Assembly: GCA_009659925.1 (NCBI GenBank)
Contig: PUXW01000007.1
Span: 1 to 64,000 of the forward strand
Length of the DNA: 64,000 nt
Direction of reading: 5' to 3'
Source: Nitratiruptor sp.
GTDB lineage: Bacteria > Campylobacterota > Campylobacteria > Campylobacterales > Nitratiruptoraceae
Shown here: positions 53,992 through 63,545 of the stretch, in pieces
How the letters are laid out: the number at the start of each line of letters is the position of its first letter
How positions within the stretch are numbered: the stretch's first letter is position 1
Position numbers and translations under genes: made by a program
The notes under the pieces: model-generated
Seen by the model: only the letters and a program-made list of their open reading frames with translations
Database searches by the model: none
What the model was told of the DNA's origin: nothing

Positions 53992-55143
53992 TTATTGGAT
54001 CCCCATCTCTTCCAGCTTAGCGATAATCTCGGCTGGAGAGATTGGGCGGCCATTGGCCTTGTTGAGCGCGACGGGCCGTTTCTTCATGATGCGCTCGACT
54101 TCGTCGATATATTGTCCCATGTTGAGTTCTGGCATGAGAATTCGTTCAGCCGGGAAGCGTTGGGCCAGCTCCTCCAATTTCTCTTGGGGACTTGGCCAGA
54201 GGGTGATGGGACGGAACATTCCGATCTTAATCCCCCGTTCTCGGAGCCGGTTAATGGCCTCCCGAGCTGCACGGCTCACACTTCCATAGGCGATGATGAG
54301 CCACTCGGCATCGTCGAGGAGATACTCCTCGTTGCTCTCCAGCAGATCCTTGCGTCGTACCTCGATTTTGCGGTGGAGCCGCTCGATGAGGCGCTGGCAG
54401 ATCTCGGCATCTTCTGTCGGGAACCCTGTCGGTCCATGGTGGAGACCTGTGAGGTGGAACCTATAGCCCTGGAACATGGGAGGGATGATGGCCGGTTTGT
54501 CCTCCGGAACATCGAAGGGCTTGAACTCCTCTTTGGGAATGGATGGATCTGGCTTGGCCCGGTTGACGATGGACTTTTGCACCTCTTCCAAATCGGGCAA
54601 GATCGCCTTCCCGTGCATATGGCCCAGAGTCTCGTCCAGGAGGACGATGACGATGGTCATGAGCTCTTCGGAGACATTGAAGGCCCGGACCACCTCGGTA
54701 TAGCACTCCTCCAAGCTCCCAGGACAAAAAGTGATCGATTTATAATCCCCATGGGTAGGATAGCGGGACATCATCACATCCCCTTGTTGGACCCGGGTTG
54801 GCAGACCGGTGGAGGGACCGCCCCGCATGACGTTGGTGATGACCAAGGGAGTCTCGGTCATGAAGCCGAGGCCGATCTGTTCTGCTTTGAGGCTCATCCC
54901 TGGACCTGAGGTGTTGGTCATCGACTTGACCCCACTCATACTGGCTCCAAGGGCGACGGCGATACCGCCGATCTCATCCTCCATCTGGATGAACTTCCCA
55001 CCAACCCGAGGGAGCAGGACACTCATCGCGTGGGCAACTTCGCTTGAGGGAGTGATGGGATAACCACCGAAGAAGCGGCATCCAGCATCGATAGCCGCCT
55101 GGGCTGCCAGCTCGTTCCCCGTAGATATGACTTCTCTTGCCAT
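53992..55143 (-). CDS. oorA: 2-oxoglutarate:ferredoxin oxidoreductase alpha subunit
   Basis: Alpha subunit of 383 residues with the pyrimidine-binding GGYPITPSSEVAHAMS, FIQMEDEIGGIAVALGASMSG and TNTSGPGMSLKAEQIG regions. The 2-oxoglutarate class is suggested by the four-gene DABC order and similarity to OorA of this phylum rather than by one diagnostic residue; a pyruvate or branched-chain substrate is less likely next to sucCD. Confidence 0.94.
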   Translation of the reverse strand: MAREVISTGNELAAQAAIDAGCRFFGGYPITPSSEVAHAMSVLLPRVGGKFIQMEDEIGGIAVALGASMSGVKSMTNTSGPGMSLKAEQIGLGFMTETPLVITNVMRGGPSTGLPTRVQQGDVMMSRYPTHGDYKSITFCPGSLEECYTEVVRAFNVSEELMTIVIVLLDETLGHMHGKAILPDLEEVQKSIVNRAKPDPSIPKEEFKPFDVPEDKPAIIPPMFQGYRFHLTGLHHGPTGFPTEDAEICQRLIERLHRKIEVRRKDLLESNEEYLLDDAEWLIIAYGSVSRAAREAINRLRERGIKIGMFRPITLWPSPQEKLEELAQRFPAERILMPELNMGQYIDEVERIMKKRPVALNKANGRPISPAEIIAKLEEMGIQ

Positions 55144-55155
55144 GGATGCTCCTTC

Positions 55156-55494
55156 CTATGCACACAGTGCTTTGAGATCTTCTTCGCGGGCCATGAACTT
55201 GTTCTTCTTGATCGCTTCGGCACGCTCCTTGGCCTCTTGGGTCAATTTAGCGAACTTGTACTCTTTGCGATCGGCCACCATAATGGCAAAGTCTGGACAC
55301 TCCAGCTCACAATCGTTGCACCCGATACAGCTTTCTGGATAGGCAACCTTGACCATCGCCCCGAGGATCGTCTTGGGTTCTGGAACCATAACCAAGACGC
55401 CAGCAGGGCAGTAGGCAACACACAAATCGCAGGCCTTGCAGTTGCTCTCTTCCACCCACACGGGAGTATTTTCAGGGGCTTTGATGAGACCCAT
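55156..55494 (-). CDS. oorD: 2-oxoglutarate:ferredoxin oxidoreductase delta (ferredoxin) subunit
   Basis: A 112-residue 2x[4Fe-4S] ferredoxin subunit. The two cluster motifs are CKACDLCVAYCP and CIGCNDCELECP. It transfers electrons to the catalytic beta subunit. Its start lies 23 bases inside the end of the HMA-domain gene. Confidence 0.95.
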   Translation of the reverse strand: MGLIKAPENTPVWVEESNCKACDLCVAYCPAGVLVMVPEPKTILGAMVKVAYPESCIGCNDCELECPDFAIMVADRKEYKFAKLTQEAKERAEAIKKNKFMAREEDLKALCA

Positions 55495-55789
55495 TTTCCT
55501 CTCCTTTTGCTAAAGTAAACTTCCCGATAGCACAGCTGACCAAACTTCTGGCTTTGGCCCCGATGGCAGCGCCGGTGGATAACCTCTCATCAATGAGAGG
55601 ATAACCCAGACTTATTAATATCTCTTTGAATCGGGCCTCTTCTTCGGGACCTTTTAACTCCACTGTTACGATTCTAGGCATCTGGGTCAAATCTACATGG
55701 ACAGGGCCAAAGTGGGGGCTCAGCGCCCTTTCGATCGTCCGGGCGCACCCCGCACACCGCACATTGGCCAGAGCGAAGGAGCGTCTCAT
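55472..55789 (-). CDS. HMA-type CxxC metal-binding protein inside the rTCA operon
   Basis: A 105-residue protein whose first 65 residues look like a heavy-metal-associated (HMA) domain: [14 protein letters not shown] gives the C-x2-C metal site. About 35 further residues hold a lone Cys ([10 protein letters not shown]). It is coupled on both sides, ATGA with sucD and a 23-base overlap with oorD. Copper binding is usual for HMA, but why one is in a carbon-fixation operon is not clear. Confidence 0.82.
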   Translation of the reverse strand: MRRSFALANVRCAGCARTIERALSPHFGPVHVDLTQMPRIVTVELKGPEEEARFKEILISLGYPLIDERLSTGAAIGAKARSLVSCAIGKFTLAKGEENGSHQSP

Positions 55790-56658
55790 CGTCCCAGGGC
55801 TCTAGCCACCGTCTTCCCGATGTCGGCTGGGGATTTGACCACATGGACTCCAGCGGCTTCCAAGGCCTCCATCTTCTCCTGGGCCGTTCCACTACTGCCG
55901 CTAATGATCGCTCCGGCATGGCCCATCCTCTTGCCCTTAGGCGCCGTTTGTCCGGCAATGAAGGCGATCACCGGCTTGGAGATGTTCTCCTTGATGAACT
56001 CGGCCGCTTCGATCTCCAAAGTCCCTCCGATCTCCCCGATCATGACGATCGCCTCCGTCTCGGGATCGGCCTCGAAGAGGGGCAAAAGCTGTTTGTAGCT
56101 CAAGCCGATGATGGGATCCCCACCGATTCCAACGGCGGTCGTGATCCCAAGTCCCTCTTTAACCACCTGGTTGGAAGCTTCATAGGTGAGGGTTCCCGAC
56201 TTGCTGATGAGCCCCACAGGCCCCCGCTTGAAGATGAATCCAGGCATAATCCCGATCTTGCACTCCTCGGCGGTGATGATCCCAGGGCAGTTGGGGCCGA
56301 TGGTCTTCATCCCCTGCTTCGTGGCGTACATCTTGGCGTACATCATATCTTGAACGGGAGCTCCCTCGGTGATGATAACCGCCAGTTCAATTCCAGCATC
56401 GGCCGCCTCCATCACCGCGTCGGCGGTAAAGGCTGGAGGGACGAAGATCATACTCACCGTTGCCCCCGTAGCTTCGACGGCGTCCTTGACGGTATTAAAG
56501 ACCGGCTTGCCCAGATGGGTCTGGCCCCCTTTGCCTGGAGTCACGCCCCCCACGATCTGGGTTCCATACTCCATGCACTGCTGGGAGTGGAAGGTACCCT
56601 CTTTCCCTGTGAAGCCTTGGACGATGACCTTCGTATCCTTGTTGACCAAGATACTCAT
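55786..56658 (-). CDS. sucD: Succinyl-CoA synthetase alpha subunit
   Basis: Binds CoA and carries the phospho-His. 290 residues with [23 protein letters not shown] and the active-site His in [16 protein letters not shown]. In the reductive cycle it makes succinyl-CoA for OorDABC. Overlaps sucC (ATGA). Confidence 0.97.
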   Translation of the reverse strand: MSILVNKDTKVIVQGFTGKEGTFHSQQCMEYGTQIVGGVTPGKGGQTHLGKPVFNTVKDAVEATGATVSMIFVPPAFTADAVMEAADAGIELAVIITEGAPVQDMMYAKMYATKQGMKTIGPNCPGIITAEECKIGIMPGFIFKRGPVGLISKSGTLTYEASNQVVKEGLGITTAVGIGGDPIIGLSYKQLLPLFEADPETEAIVMIGEIGGTLEIEAAEFIKENISKPVIAFIAGQTAPKGKRMGHAGAIISGSSGTAQEKMEALEAAGVHVVKSPADIGKTVARALGR

Positions 56659-57830
56659 GCAAGCTCTCCTTTCGCAGCCGCAACCGCTTTTCGCGCTCCA
56701 TCAGCCAGGTCGGTGGCTGGAATGATGTTCTTGATGTTGGCCTTTTGCAAGATCTCAGCAGCCTCCTGGGCGTTGGTTCCATCGAGGCGGACGATTACGG
56801 GGACATTAACCTCCACCTGTTGGGTCGCCTGGAGGATCCCATTGGCGATGCGATCGCACCGTACGATACCACCGAAGATGTTGACGAAGATCGACTTGAC
56901 GTTGGGATCTTGGAGGATCAGCTCAAATCCCTTGGCCACCGTATCTGGGTTGGCACCTCCACCCACATCGAGGAAGTTGGCTGGCTCGCCCCCTTCGTGT
57001 TTGATGATATCCATCGTCGCCATGGCCAGTCCAGCTCCGTTGACCATACACCCCACATCCCCATCGAGATTGACATAGCTGAGCCCATACTTCTTGGCCT
57101 CCAACTCTACGGGGTCCTCTTCGCTTAGATCCCGCATCTCCATGATGTCGGGATGTTTGAAGAGGGCATTGTCGTCAAAGCCCATCTTGGCGTCGAGGGC
57201 GAGGAAGGCTCCTGACCCAGTCTTGATGAGGGGGTTGATCTCGATCATCTCGGCATCTTTATCCATGTAGACCTTGTAGAGGGCCTGGGCGAACTGGATG
57301 AAGGGGCGCATCTCCTCTTTGGAAAGCCCCAGTCCAAAGGCCAATTTACGCCCATGGAACCCCTGAAAGCCGATGGTTGGATCGATAGCCACCTTGATGA
57401 TCTTTTCTGGGTGTTTGGCGGCTACCTCTTCAATTTCCATACCCCCTTCAGTAGAGGCCATCATGACCGGCATCTCGAGGCTTCGATCCAGCACCATTCC
57501 CAGGTAGTACTCCTTCTGGATGTCGGCCCCCTCCTCGATGTAGACCTTTTCCACCTTCTTGCCCTCTGGGCCGGTTTGATGGGTGACGAGGGTCATACCG
57601 ATCATCTCCTCGGCGATGCGCTCCACCTCATCGAGACTGCGGGCCAGTTTCACCCCACCGGCCTTTCCCCGTCCTCCAGCATGGATTTGGGCCTTGACCA
57701 CCCACAAATCGCCTCCAAGCTGCTCAGCTACCTCCCTGGCCTCAGGCCCTGTGAAGGCGACTCCACCCCGGGGAACGGGGACTCCATATTGACGGAAGAT
57801 CTCCTTGGCCTGGTACTCATGGATATTCAT
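56655..57830 (-). CDS. sucC: Succinyl-CoA synthetase beta subunit
   Basis: ATP-grasp subunit of 391 residues. It starts [20 protein letters not shown] and has [20 protein letters not shown] (ATP loop), EINPLIKT and [22 protein letters not shown] is a strong ribosome-binding site before ATG 57830. A longer frame that enters fumB is rejected. Confidence 0.97.
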   Translation of the reverse strand: MNIHEYQAKEIFRQYGVPVPRGGVAFTGPEAREVAEQLGGDLWVVKAQIHAGGRGKAGGVKLARSLDEVERIAEEMIGMTLVTHQTGPEGKKVEKVYIEEGADIQKEYYLGMVLDRSLEMPVMMASTEGGMEIEEVAAKHPEKIIKVAIDPTIGFQGFHGRKLAFGLGLSKEEMRPFIQFAQALYKVYMDKDAEMIEINPLIKTGSGAFLALDAKMGFDDNALFKHPDIMEMRDLSEEDPVELEAKKYGLSYVNLDGDVGCMVNGAGLAMATMDIIKHEGGEPANFLDVGGGANPDTVAKGFELILQDPNVKSIFVNIFGGIVRCDRIANGILQATQQVEVNVPVIVRLDGTNAQEAAEILQKANIKNIIPATDLADGARKAVAAAKGELA

Positions 57831-57843
57831 CGCACCTCCTTTC

Positions 57844-58398
57844 TCAAACTTTCGCCCATTGGCGACGCCCCGCCTCGTAGAGGTCGTTGCCGTAGACATC
57901 GTTGACTACGACGACGGGGAAATCCTCGACCACCAACTCCCGAATCGCTTCCGGACCCAGCTCTTCGTAGGCGATCACCTTGGCGGCCTTGATGCGCTGG
58001 GCCAAGAGGGCTCCGGCACCGCCGACGGCCCCGAAGTAGACTGCCTTGTACCGCTTGCACGCCTCCTTGACGGCCTCGTTGCGCCGCCCCTTTCCGATCA
58101 TGCCCTTGAGCCCATGTTCGATGAGGATTGGGGCGTAGCTATCCATCCGGTAGCTGGTCGTAGGCCCAGCGCTGCCAATAACCTCTCCAGGCTTGGGAGG
58201 AGTGGGACCCACATAGTAGATCACCGCCCCTTGTAAGTCGAAGGGAAGGGGTTCTCCTCGTTCAATCAACTCGACCAGCCGCTTGTGGGCTGCGTCCCGG
58301 GCAGTGTAGAGGGTGCCATTCAAATAGACGATATCCCCCGCCTTGAGCTGGGTGACATCGGCGTCGCTTAGTGGGGTTGTGAGCCGATACTCAGCCAT
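57844..58398 (-). CDS. fumB: Class I fumarate hydratase beta subunit
   Basis: C-terminal half of the heterodimeric, oxygen-sensitive fumarase, 184 residues. [42 protein letters not shown] and [16 protein letters not shown] are family signatures. It lies 10 bases after fumA. Confidence 0.95.
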   Translation of the reverse strand: MAEYRLTTPLSDADVTQLKAGDIVYLNGTLYTARDAAHKRLVELIERGEPLPFDLQGAVIYYVGPTPPKPGEVIGSAGPTTSYRMDSYAPILIEHGLKGMIGKGRRNEAVKEACKRYKAVYFGAVGGAGALLAQRIKAAKVIAYEELGPEAIRELVVEDFPVVVVNDVYGNDLYEAGRRQWAKV

Positions 58399-58408
58399 AG
58401 AGCCATCC

Positions 58409-59272
58409 TTATAGACTGATATGGGCGTGGCGTGCGCTGTGGCACTGGATATTCACGGCCACCGGAAGCGAGGCGATGTGGCACATTCGTCCCGGTTGGA
58501 AGGTTTCGATATGGACCGCGAGAACGCTCTGGGTCCCCCCCATTCCCATGGCTCCAATTCCAAGCTTGTTGAGCTCCTCTTTAAGCTCCGCCTCCAATTG
58601 GGCCAGCTCTGGATCGGGATTGACACTCCCTACCTCCCGATAGAGGGCGTGCTTGCTCAAAACGGCGGCATAGTCGAAGGTTCCACCGATTCCAACCCCT
58701 ACAGTGTAGGGGGGGCAGGCGTTGGGACCAGCGTCGCTGACCACCTCCTTGACGAACTCCTTGATTCCCTCTATCCCCTGGGCCGGAGCCAAAACCCGGG
58801 CTCGGGAGGCGTTCTCACTTCCCCCCCCCTTGGCGGCATATTCGATCTCAAGCCGATCGCCAGGGACGATGTCGAAATAGATCACGGGGGGGAGGTTGTA
58901 GCCTACCTTCTCCTTCAGGTTTTCCCGGGTGAAGCAGTCGCAAGTGGAAGCCCGCAAATAGCCTTCCCGATACCCCCGCTCAGTCCCTTCGTAGATGGCT
59001 TCTTTGAGACCCCCTCCCTCGATACGCAGATCCTCCCCGACTTTGACGAAGTAGACGGCCAACCCCGTATCCTGGCAGAGGGGCTTGTTCTGGGTAGCGG
59101 CCAGCTTAGCGTTTTCCAACAGCTGGGCCAGGACCGCCTTGCTCACAGGGCTCTCTTCCTCTTCATAAGCTCTCTTCAAAGCCTGGAGCATGTCCTCGCC
59201 CAGGTGGGTCGTGGCGTAGATGACCATATTTTTGATGGCATCGACCACATCCCGGTAGGCCAGAGTGCGCAT
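58409..59272 (-). CDS. fumA: Class I fumarate hydratase alpha subunit
   Basis: 4Fe-4S subunit of 287 residues. Cluster Cys are in KPLCQDTGLAVYF, the NACPPYTVGVGIGG region and the C-terminal VNIQCHSARH. With fumB it interconverts malate and fumarate. ATG 59272 overlaps the mdh stop (TAATG). Confidence 0.95.
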   Translation of the reverse strand: MRTLAYRDVVDAIKNMVIYATTHLGEDMLQALKRAYEEEESPVSKAVLAQLLENAKLAATQNKPLCQDTGLAVYFVKVGEDLRIEGGGLKEAIYEGTERGYREGYLRASTCDCFTRENLKEKVGYNLPPVIYFDIVPGDRLEIEYAAKGGGSENASRARVLAPAQGIEGIKEFVKEVVSDAGPNACPPYTVGVGIGGTFDYAAVLSKHALYREVGSVNPDPELAQLEAELKEELNKLGIGAMGMGGTQSVLAVHIETFQPGRMCHIASLPVAVNIQCHSARHAHISL

Positions 59273-60231
59273 TACTTCTTCTCCCCAAAGTAGTTCTGGG
59301 CTTCGAGGATGTCGATGAGCTCCTTGACCGATTGGACGCTGCGCTCAAACTCCTTGCGCTCCTTAGGAGTGAGCTGGAGTTCGATGATATCCTCAACCCC
59401 TTCGGCTCCAAGGGTCACGGGGACACCGTTGGGGATTCCATGGACCCCATACTCACCCTCCAAAAGGGTCGAGCAGGGGTAGATCTTCTTGGAGTCTTTC
59501 AAAATCGCTTCGACCATGATGGCCGTCGCCTTCCCAGGGGCGAAGTAGGCACTCGTACCCATGAGTTTGACGATCTGAGCCCCCCCATTCTTCGTCAAGT
59601 CGATGACCTCTTGGAGCTCTTGAGGCGTGAGGAGATCGGTTATTGGAATACCTGCGACGGTGGAATAGCGCGGGAGTGGTACCATGTAGTCCCCGTGCCC
59701 TCCGATGACGGTGGCCCTGATCTGACCGGCTCCAAAACCGAGTTTCTCGTAGATGAAGTGGGTCATCCGGGCGCCATCGAGAATCCCAGCCATTCCAATA
59801 ACTCGATGCTTGGGGAAGCCACTCTTTTTGAGGGCAACGTAGGTCATGGTATCAAGGGGGTTGGTTACTACGATGATGATCGAGTCGGGGGCGTGCTTGA
59901 CGATATTCTCGGTGACTTCGCTAACGATATCGGCGTTGGCAAAAAGGAGATCGTCCCGGCTCATCCCAGGCTTGCGGGGAAATCCGGCCGTGATGACCAC
60001 CACCTTGGAATCGGCGATGTCTTCGTAGGTCTCAGCGGCTCGGACCACCGAGTGGGTTCGCAATGCGGCGGCAGCCTGGTTCATATCCAGTGCCTTCCCC
60101 TTGGCCCGATCCTTGTCCCGGTCTACGAGGATCACTTCATGGGCGAGGCCTTGCATGGCGATGGAGTAAGCGACGATACTCCCAACATTGCCACCCGCCC
60201 CAACGATTGATACCTTAGATCCCTTTGGCAT
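59272..60231 (-). CDS. mdh: Malate dehydrogenase, LDH-like type
   Basis: NAD-dependent enzyme of 319 residues: VSIVGAGGNVGSIVAYS (Rossmann), VVITAGFPRKPGMSRDDLL, VVTNPLDTMTYVAL, and the catalytic His in VIGGHGDYMVPL. AGAAAGGAAGG lies in front of ATG 60231. It sits between icd and fumAB in the order expected for the reductive cycle. Confidence 0.97.
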   Translation of the reverse strand: MPKGSKVSIVGAGGNVGSIVAYSIAMQGLAHEVILVDRDKDRAKGKALDMNQAAAALRTHSVVRAAETYEDIADSKVVVITAGFPRKPGMSRDDLLFANADIVSEVTENIVKHAPDSIIIVVTNPLDTMTYVALKKSGFPKHRVIGMAGILDGARMTHFIYEKLGFGAGQIRATVIGGHGDYMVPLPRYSTVAGIPITDLLTPQELQEVIDLTKNGGAQIVKLMGTSAYFAPGKATAIMVEAILKDSKKIYPCSTLLEGEYGVHGIPNGVPVTLGAEGVEDIIELQLTPKERKEFERSVQSVKELIDILEAQNYFGEKK

Positions 60232-60273
60232 TGGCCTTCCTTTCTCTCTACTGGGGCCCAAAGGCCCCGGGGA

Positions 60274-62493
60274 TTAGATGGAGTCGATGATCTGATTGAA
60301 GGTTTTGCTTGGGCGCATGGCCGCTTCGGCCTTGGCGTCGTCTGGATGATAGTAGCCGCCAATGTCGGTCTTCTTCCCTTCTGCGGCTCGAATCTCTTCG
60401 AGGATCTGCTCCTCTTTGGCCGCGAGCTCTTGAGCGATGGGTTTGAACTTGGCCTCCAGCTCGGCATCGCCACAATTGGCCAGCTCCTCAGCCCAGAAGC
60501 GCGCCAGGTAGTAGTGGCTGCCCCGGTTATCCAGCTCGCCGACCTTGCGTTTGGGGGTCTTGTCCTGATCCAGGTACTTTCCAACCGCCCGATCCAAGGC
60601 ATCGGCGATGATGGTGGCCTTTTCACTGGCCCCTTGGCGCTTAGCCAGTTTGAGGGATTCAACCAGAGCCATGAACTCCCCGAGGCTGTCCCAGCGCAAA
60701 TGGCCCTCTTTGAGGAACTGCTCTACATGTTTGGGAGCGGAGCCACCAGCACCCGTTTCGAAGACCCCACCGCCGTTGAGAAGGGGGACGATCGAGAGGG
60801 TTCGGGCACTGGTTCCAACTTCGATGATGGGGAAGAGATCGGTGAGGTAGTCCCGGAGGACGTTCCCCGTAACGGCGATGGTTCCCTCTCCTTTGCGGAA
60901 GCGCTTGAGGGTATAGGTCATCGCCTGTTCGGGTGCCATGATGTGGTACTCGATGCCGCTGAGATCCTCATTTTTCAGAGTATCAAGAACCTTCTTGATC
61001 AAGTTGGCGTCGTGGGCCCTGTTGCTATCGAGCCAGAAGACAATGGGATAGCCGCTCTCCTTGGCCCGGCGCACCGCCAGCTTGACCCAGTCGACAATGG
61101 CGTCGTCTTTGGCGCTGTAAGCCCTCCAGATATCTCCCTCCTCCACTTCGTGGCACATAAGGGTGTTGCCATCCTCATCGATGGTCTTGATGTAGCCGTC
61201 GGCAGGTGGAAAGAAGGTCTTGTCGTGGCTCCCGTACTCTTCGGCCTTCTTCGCCATCAGTCCAATGTTTTGAACCGTTCCGACCTTGGCCGGATCGAAC
61301 TGCCCATTTTTCACGATGTCGCTGACGATCTTCTTGTACATCCGAGCGTAGGTTCTATCAGGCACGGTAATGACCAGATCCTCGACCTCCCCGCTGGGTC
61401 CCCATCCCTTGAGGCCATTTTTGATGACGGCTGGAATGGAGGCGTCGATGATCACATCGTTGGGGGCGTGGAGGTTGGTGATGCCAGCATCGCTGTCGAC
61501 CATGTACATGCGGGGGCGCTCCTGATAGATCTCGTCGATGCAGGCTTTGATATCCTCCTGAACCCCTTCGGGAAGCTTTTCCAGCTTGTTGTACAAATCG
61601 ACCAGTCCGTTGTTGGGGTTGAAGCCGATCTCCTCCAGCTCCTTACCAAACTTCTCAAAGAGCTTCTTGTAGTAGACCCGAATGGCATCGCCAATGTAGA
61701 CCGGGTCGGAGACCTTCATCATCGTCGCTTTGACATGGAGGGAGAAGAGGATATCTTTGGCCTTGGCGTCCTCGATGACCTGCTCGTAGAATTGGCGCAG
61801 CTCCTTACGGTTCAAGTTGGCGGCGCTGAAGACCTCACCCTTGAGGAGCTCTACCTCCTTGAGGACCTCCTTCTTGCTGCCATCCTTGGACTCGAAAACC
61901 AGTTTGACGGTCTGATCCTTATCGCTGATGAAGGATTGTTCGTTCTGATAGAAGTCGTTCTTCTCCATATGGGCCACATAGGACTTGCTATCGGGGCTGA
62001 CCTCCCGCATCTTATGGGGATGCTTCTTGGCATACTGTTTGACGGCTTCCGAGAGGCGTCGGTCGGAGTTTCCTTGGCGCAATACGGGGTTGACTACCGA
62101 ACCGACACACTTCTTATAGCGCTCCTGGATCTCCACCTCTTCGGCGGTTTTAGGCTCTTCGGGATAGTCGGGAAGATCGTAGCCTTGGGTTTGGAGCTCT
62201 TTGATGGCTGCGACCAGCTGGGGTACGGAGGCAGAGATGTTGGGGAGCTTGATGATGTTGGCCTCTGGCTTGAGAACCAGCTCGCCTAAATAGGCCAACT
62301 CATCGGGAACCCGCTGCTCCTCGGGCAACTTGTCGGAAAAGGCGGCAAGAATACGCCCGGCTAGGGAAATATCGCGAAGCTCCCACTCAATTCCAGCATC
62401 CTTCGTGAAGGCCTTTACGATTGGTAACAACGAATAGGTTGCAAGGGCCGGAGCCTCGTCGATCTTGGTCCAGACAACGCGTGCCTTTGCCAT
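60274..62493 (-). CDS. icd: Monomeric NADP-isocitrate dehydrogenase
   Basis: A 739-residue monomeric Icd. MYMVDSDAGITNLHAPNDVIID, NGGGVFETGAGGSAPKHV and DNRGSHYYLARFWAEEL are characteristic of this type and separate it from the dimeric enzyme. It makes isocitrate from 2-oxoglutarate and CO2 in the reductive direction. ATG 62493 follows AGAGGAG. TATTAT about 35 bases upstream may be the operon -10. It is the first gene of an 11-gene run to oorC. Confidence 0.97.
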   Translation of the reverse strand: MAKARVVWTKIDEAPALATYSLLPIVKAFTKDAGIEWELRDISLAGRILAAFSDKLPEEQRVPDELAYLGELVLKPEANIIKLPNISASVPQLVAAIKELQTQGYDLPDYPEEPKTAEEVEIQERYKKCVGSVVNPVLRQGNSDRRLSEAVKQYAKKHPHKMREVSPDSKSYVAHMEKNDFYQNEQSFISDKDQTVKLVFESKDGSKKEVLKEVELLKGEVFSAANLNRKELRQFYEQVIEDAKAKDILFSLHVKATMMKVSDPVYIGDAIRVYYKKLFEKFGKELEEIGFNPNNGLVDLYNKLEKLPEGVQEDIKACIDEIYQERPRMYMVDSDAGITNLHAPNDVIIDASIPAVIKNGLKGWGPSGEVEDLVITVPDRTYARMYKKIVSDIVKNGQFDPAKVGTVQNIGLMAKKAEEYGSHDKTFFPPADGYIKTIDEDGNTLMCHEVEEGDIWRAYSAKDDAIVDWVKLAVRRAKESGYPIVFWLDSNRAHDANLIKKVLDTLKNEDLSGIEYHIMAPEQAMTYTLKRFRKGEGTIAVTGNVLRDYLTDLFPIIEVGTSARTLSIVPLLNGGGVFETGAGGSAPKHVEQFLKEGHLRWDSLGEFMALVESLKLAKRQGASEKATIIADALDRAVGKYLDQDKTPKRKVGELDNRGSHYYLARFWAEELANCGDAELEAKFKPIAQELAAKEEQILEEIRAAEGKKTDIGGYYHPDDAKAEAAMRPSKTFNQIIDSI

Positions 62494-62570
62494 ATTCACT
62501 CCTCTTCATGAAAGTTTGTACACCTATAATAGTAACCCAACTTTCTTTTATCTCCTCTCAAATCGCCTCT

Positions 62571-63545
62571 TTACTCCGGACTCTTTGAGCTCTTGTTTCT
62601 TTTTTGGACACTTTGGATATTGCGCAGATGGGCTTTGTAGCTCTTGCTAAAGAGGTGGACCCCATCCGGTCCCCGTACGAAGTAGAGATAGTCCACCTTC
62701 GCTGGGGCCACCGCCGCCTTGATGGCGTCGACCCCAACGATACAGACCGGATAGGGAGGAAGCCCCTTGTGGCGGTAGGTATTGAAGGGGCTTCGATCTT
62801 CCCGGAGCCGTCTAGCCGTTACCTTCTGGTGGGAGAAGCGGCCATAGTTGAGGGCTCCATCCATTTGAAGAGGCATTCCAAGGCGGAGGCGATTGTAGAT
62901 CACCGCGCTCACCAAGGGCATCTCCTCCCGATTGGCCGCCTCTTTTTGAATGATGGAAGCGATAGTGACGGTCCGGGTGAACCAGAGGGTTGGATTGAAG
63001 GAGCCATGGAGTTTGTGGGCCAGGCGCTCGTGGCGTCGCAAACTCTCTCGGACCAGGAAGGTCATCAGTCCATGTTCGTCAATTCCTTTAGGCAGATAGT
63101 AGGTCTCGGCAAAGAGGACTCCGTCCGGATAGGGAGCGAGGCGGTCATACTCTTTTTGTAACACTTCTAACCGATAACCATACTTACGGCTAAGTTGTCT
63201 GAGGATGTCGTAAGTTGTTTCTCCTGGTATCAATTGGACAGGGAAAAGGGCCGCTTTGGCGGTAGTCAGACGATAGAGCAGATCGGCCCGGCTCATTGGC
63301 CCTTTCCCCAGATCGATCCATCCCGACTGGGGAATCCCGATGAACTTGAGGAGATAGACATCGAGCTGGGAGAGTGGGAGCCCGTAGTCTCGGGTCAGAT
63401 CTGTTATAATCTTGGAAATCGAGCCCCGCTGGATCTGGAGCTGTTGAGGAGGTTGGATCGATGTTGCGAAGTAGAAAAGCAGCGCCACCATGATCATCAG
63501 TGTTATATCAACCATCAAGGAGATCATCTTCGAGACCATCCTCAT
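62571..63545 (-). CDS. mltG: Endolytic murein transglycosylase MltG
   Basis: Cuts nascent glycan strands at the inner membrane. The 324-residue protein has an N-terminal anchor (LMVDITLMIMVALLFYF) and the catalytic YceG domain with FAETYYLPKG (catalytic Glu), ASIIQKEAANREEMPLVSAV, NRLRLGMPLQMDGAL and SPFNTYRHKGLPPYPV. ATG 63545 follows AGGAGG; 63539 and 63527 are alternatives. Its 5' end overlaps the divergent gene by 56 bases. Confidence 0.94.
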   Translation of the reverse strand: MRMVSKMISLMVDITLMIMVALLFYFATSIQPPQQLQIQRGSISKIITDLTRDYGLPLSQLDVYLLKFIGIPQSGWIDLGKGPMSRADLLYRLTTAKAALFPVQLIPGETTYDILRQLSRKYGYRLEVLQKEYDRLAPYPDGVLFAETYYLPKGIDEHGLMTFLVRESLRRHERLAHKLHGSFNPTLWFTRTVTIASIIQKEAANREEMPLVSAVIYNRLRLGMPLQMDGALNYGRFSHQKVTARRLREDRSPFNTYRHKGLPPYPVCIVGVDAIKAAVAPAKVDYLYFVRGPDGVHLFSKSYKAHLRNIQSVQKRNKSSKSPE

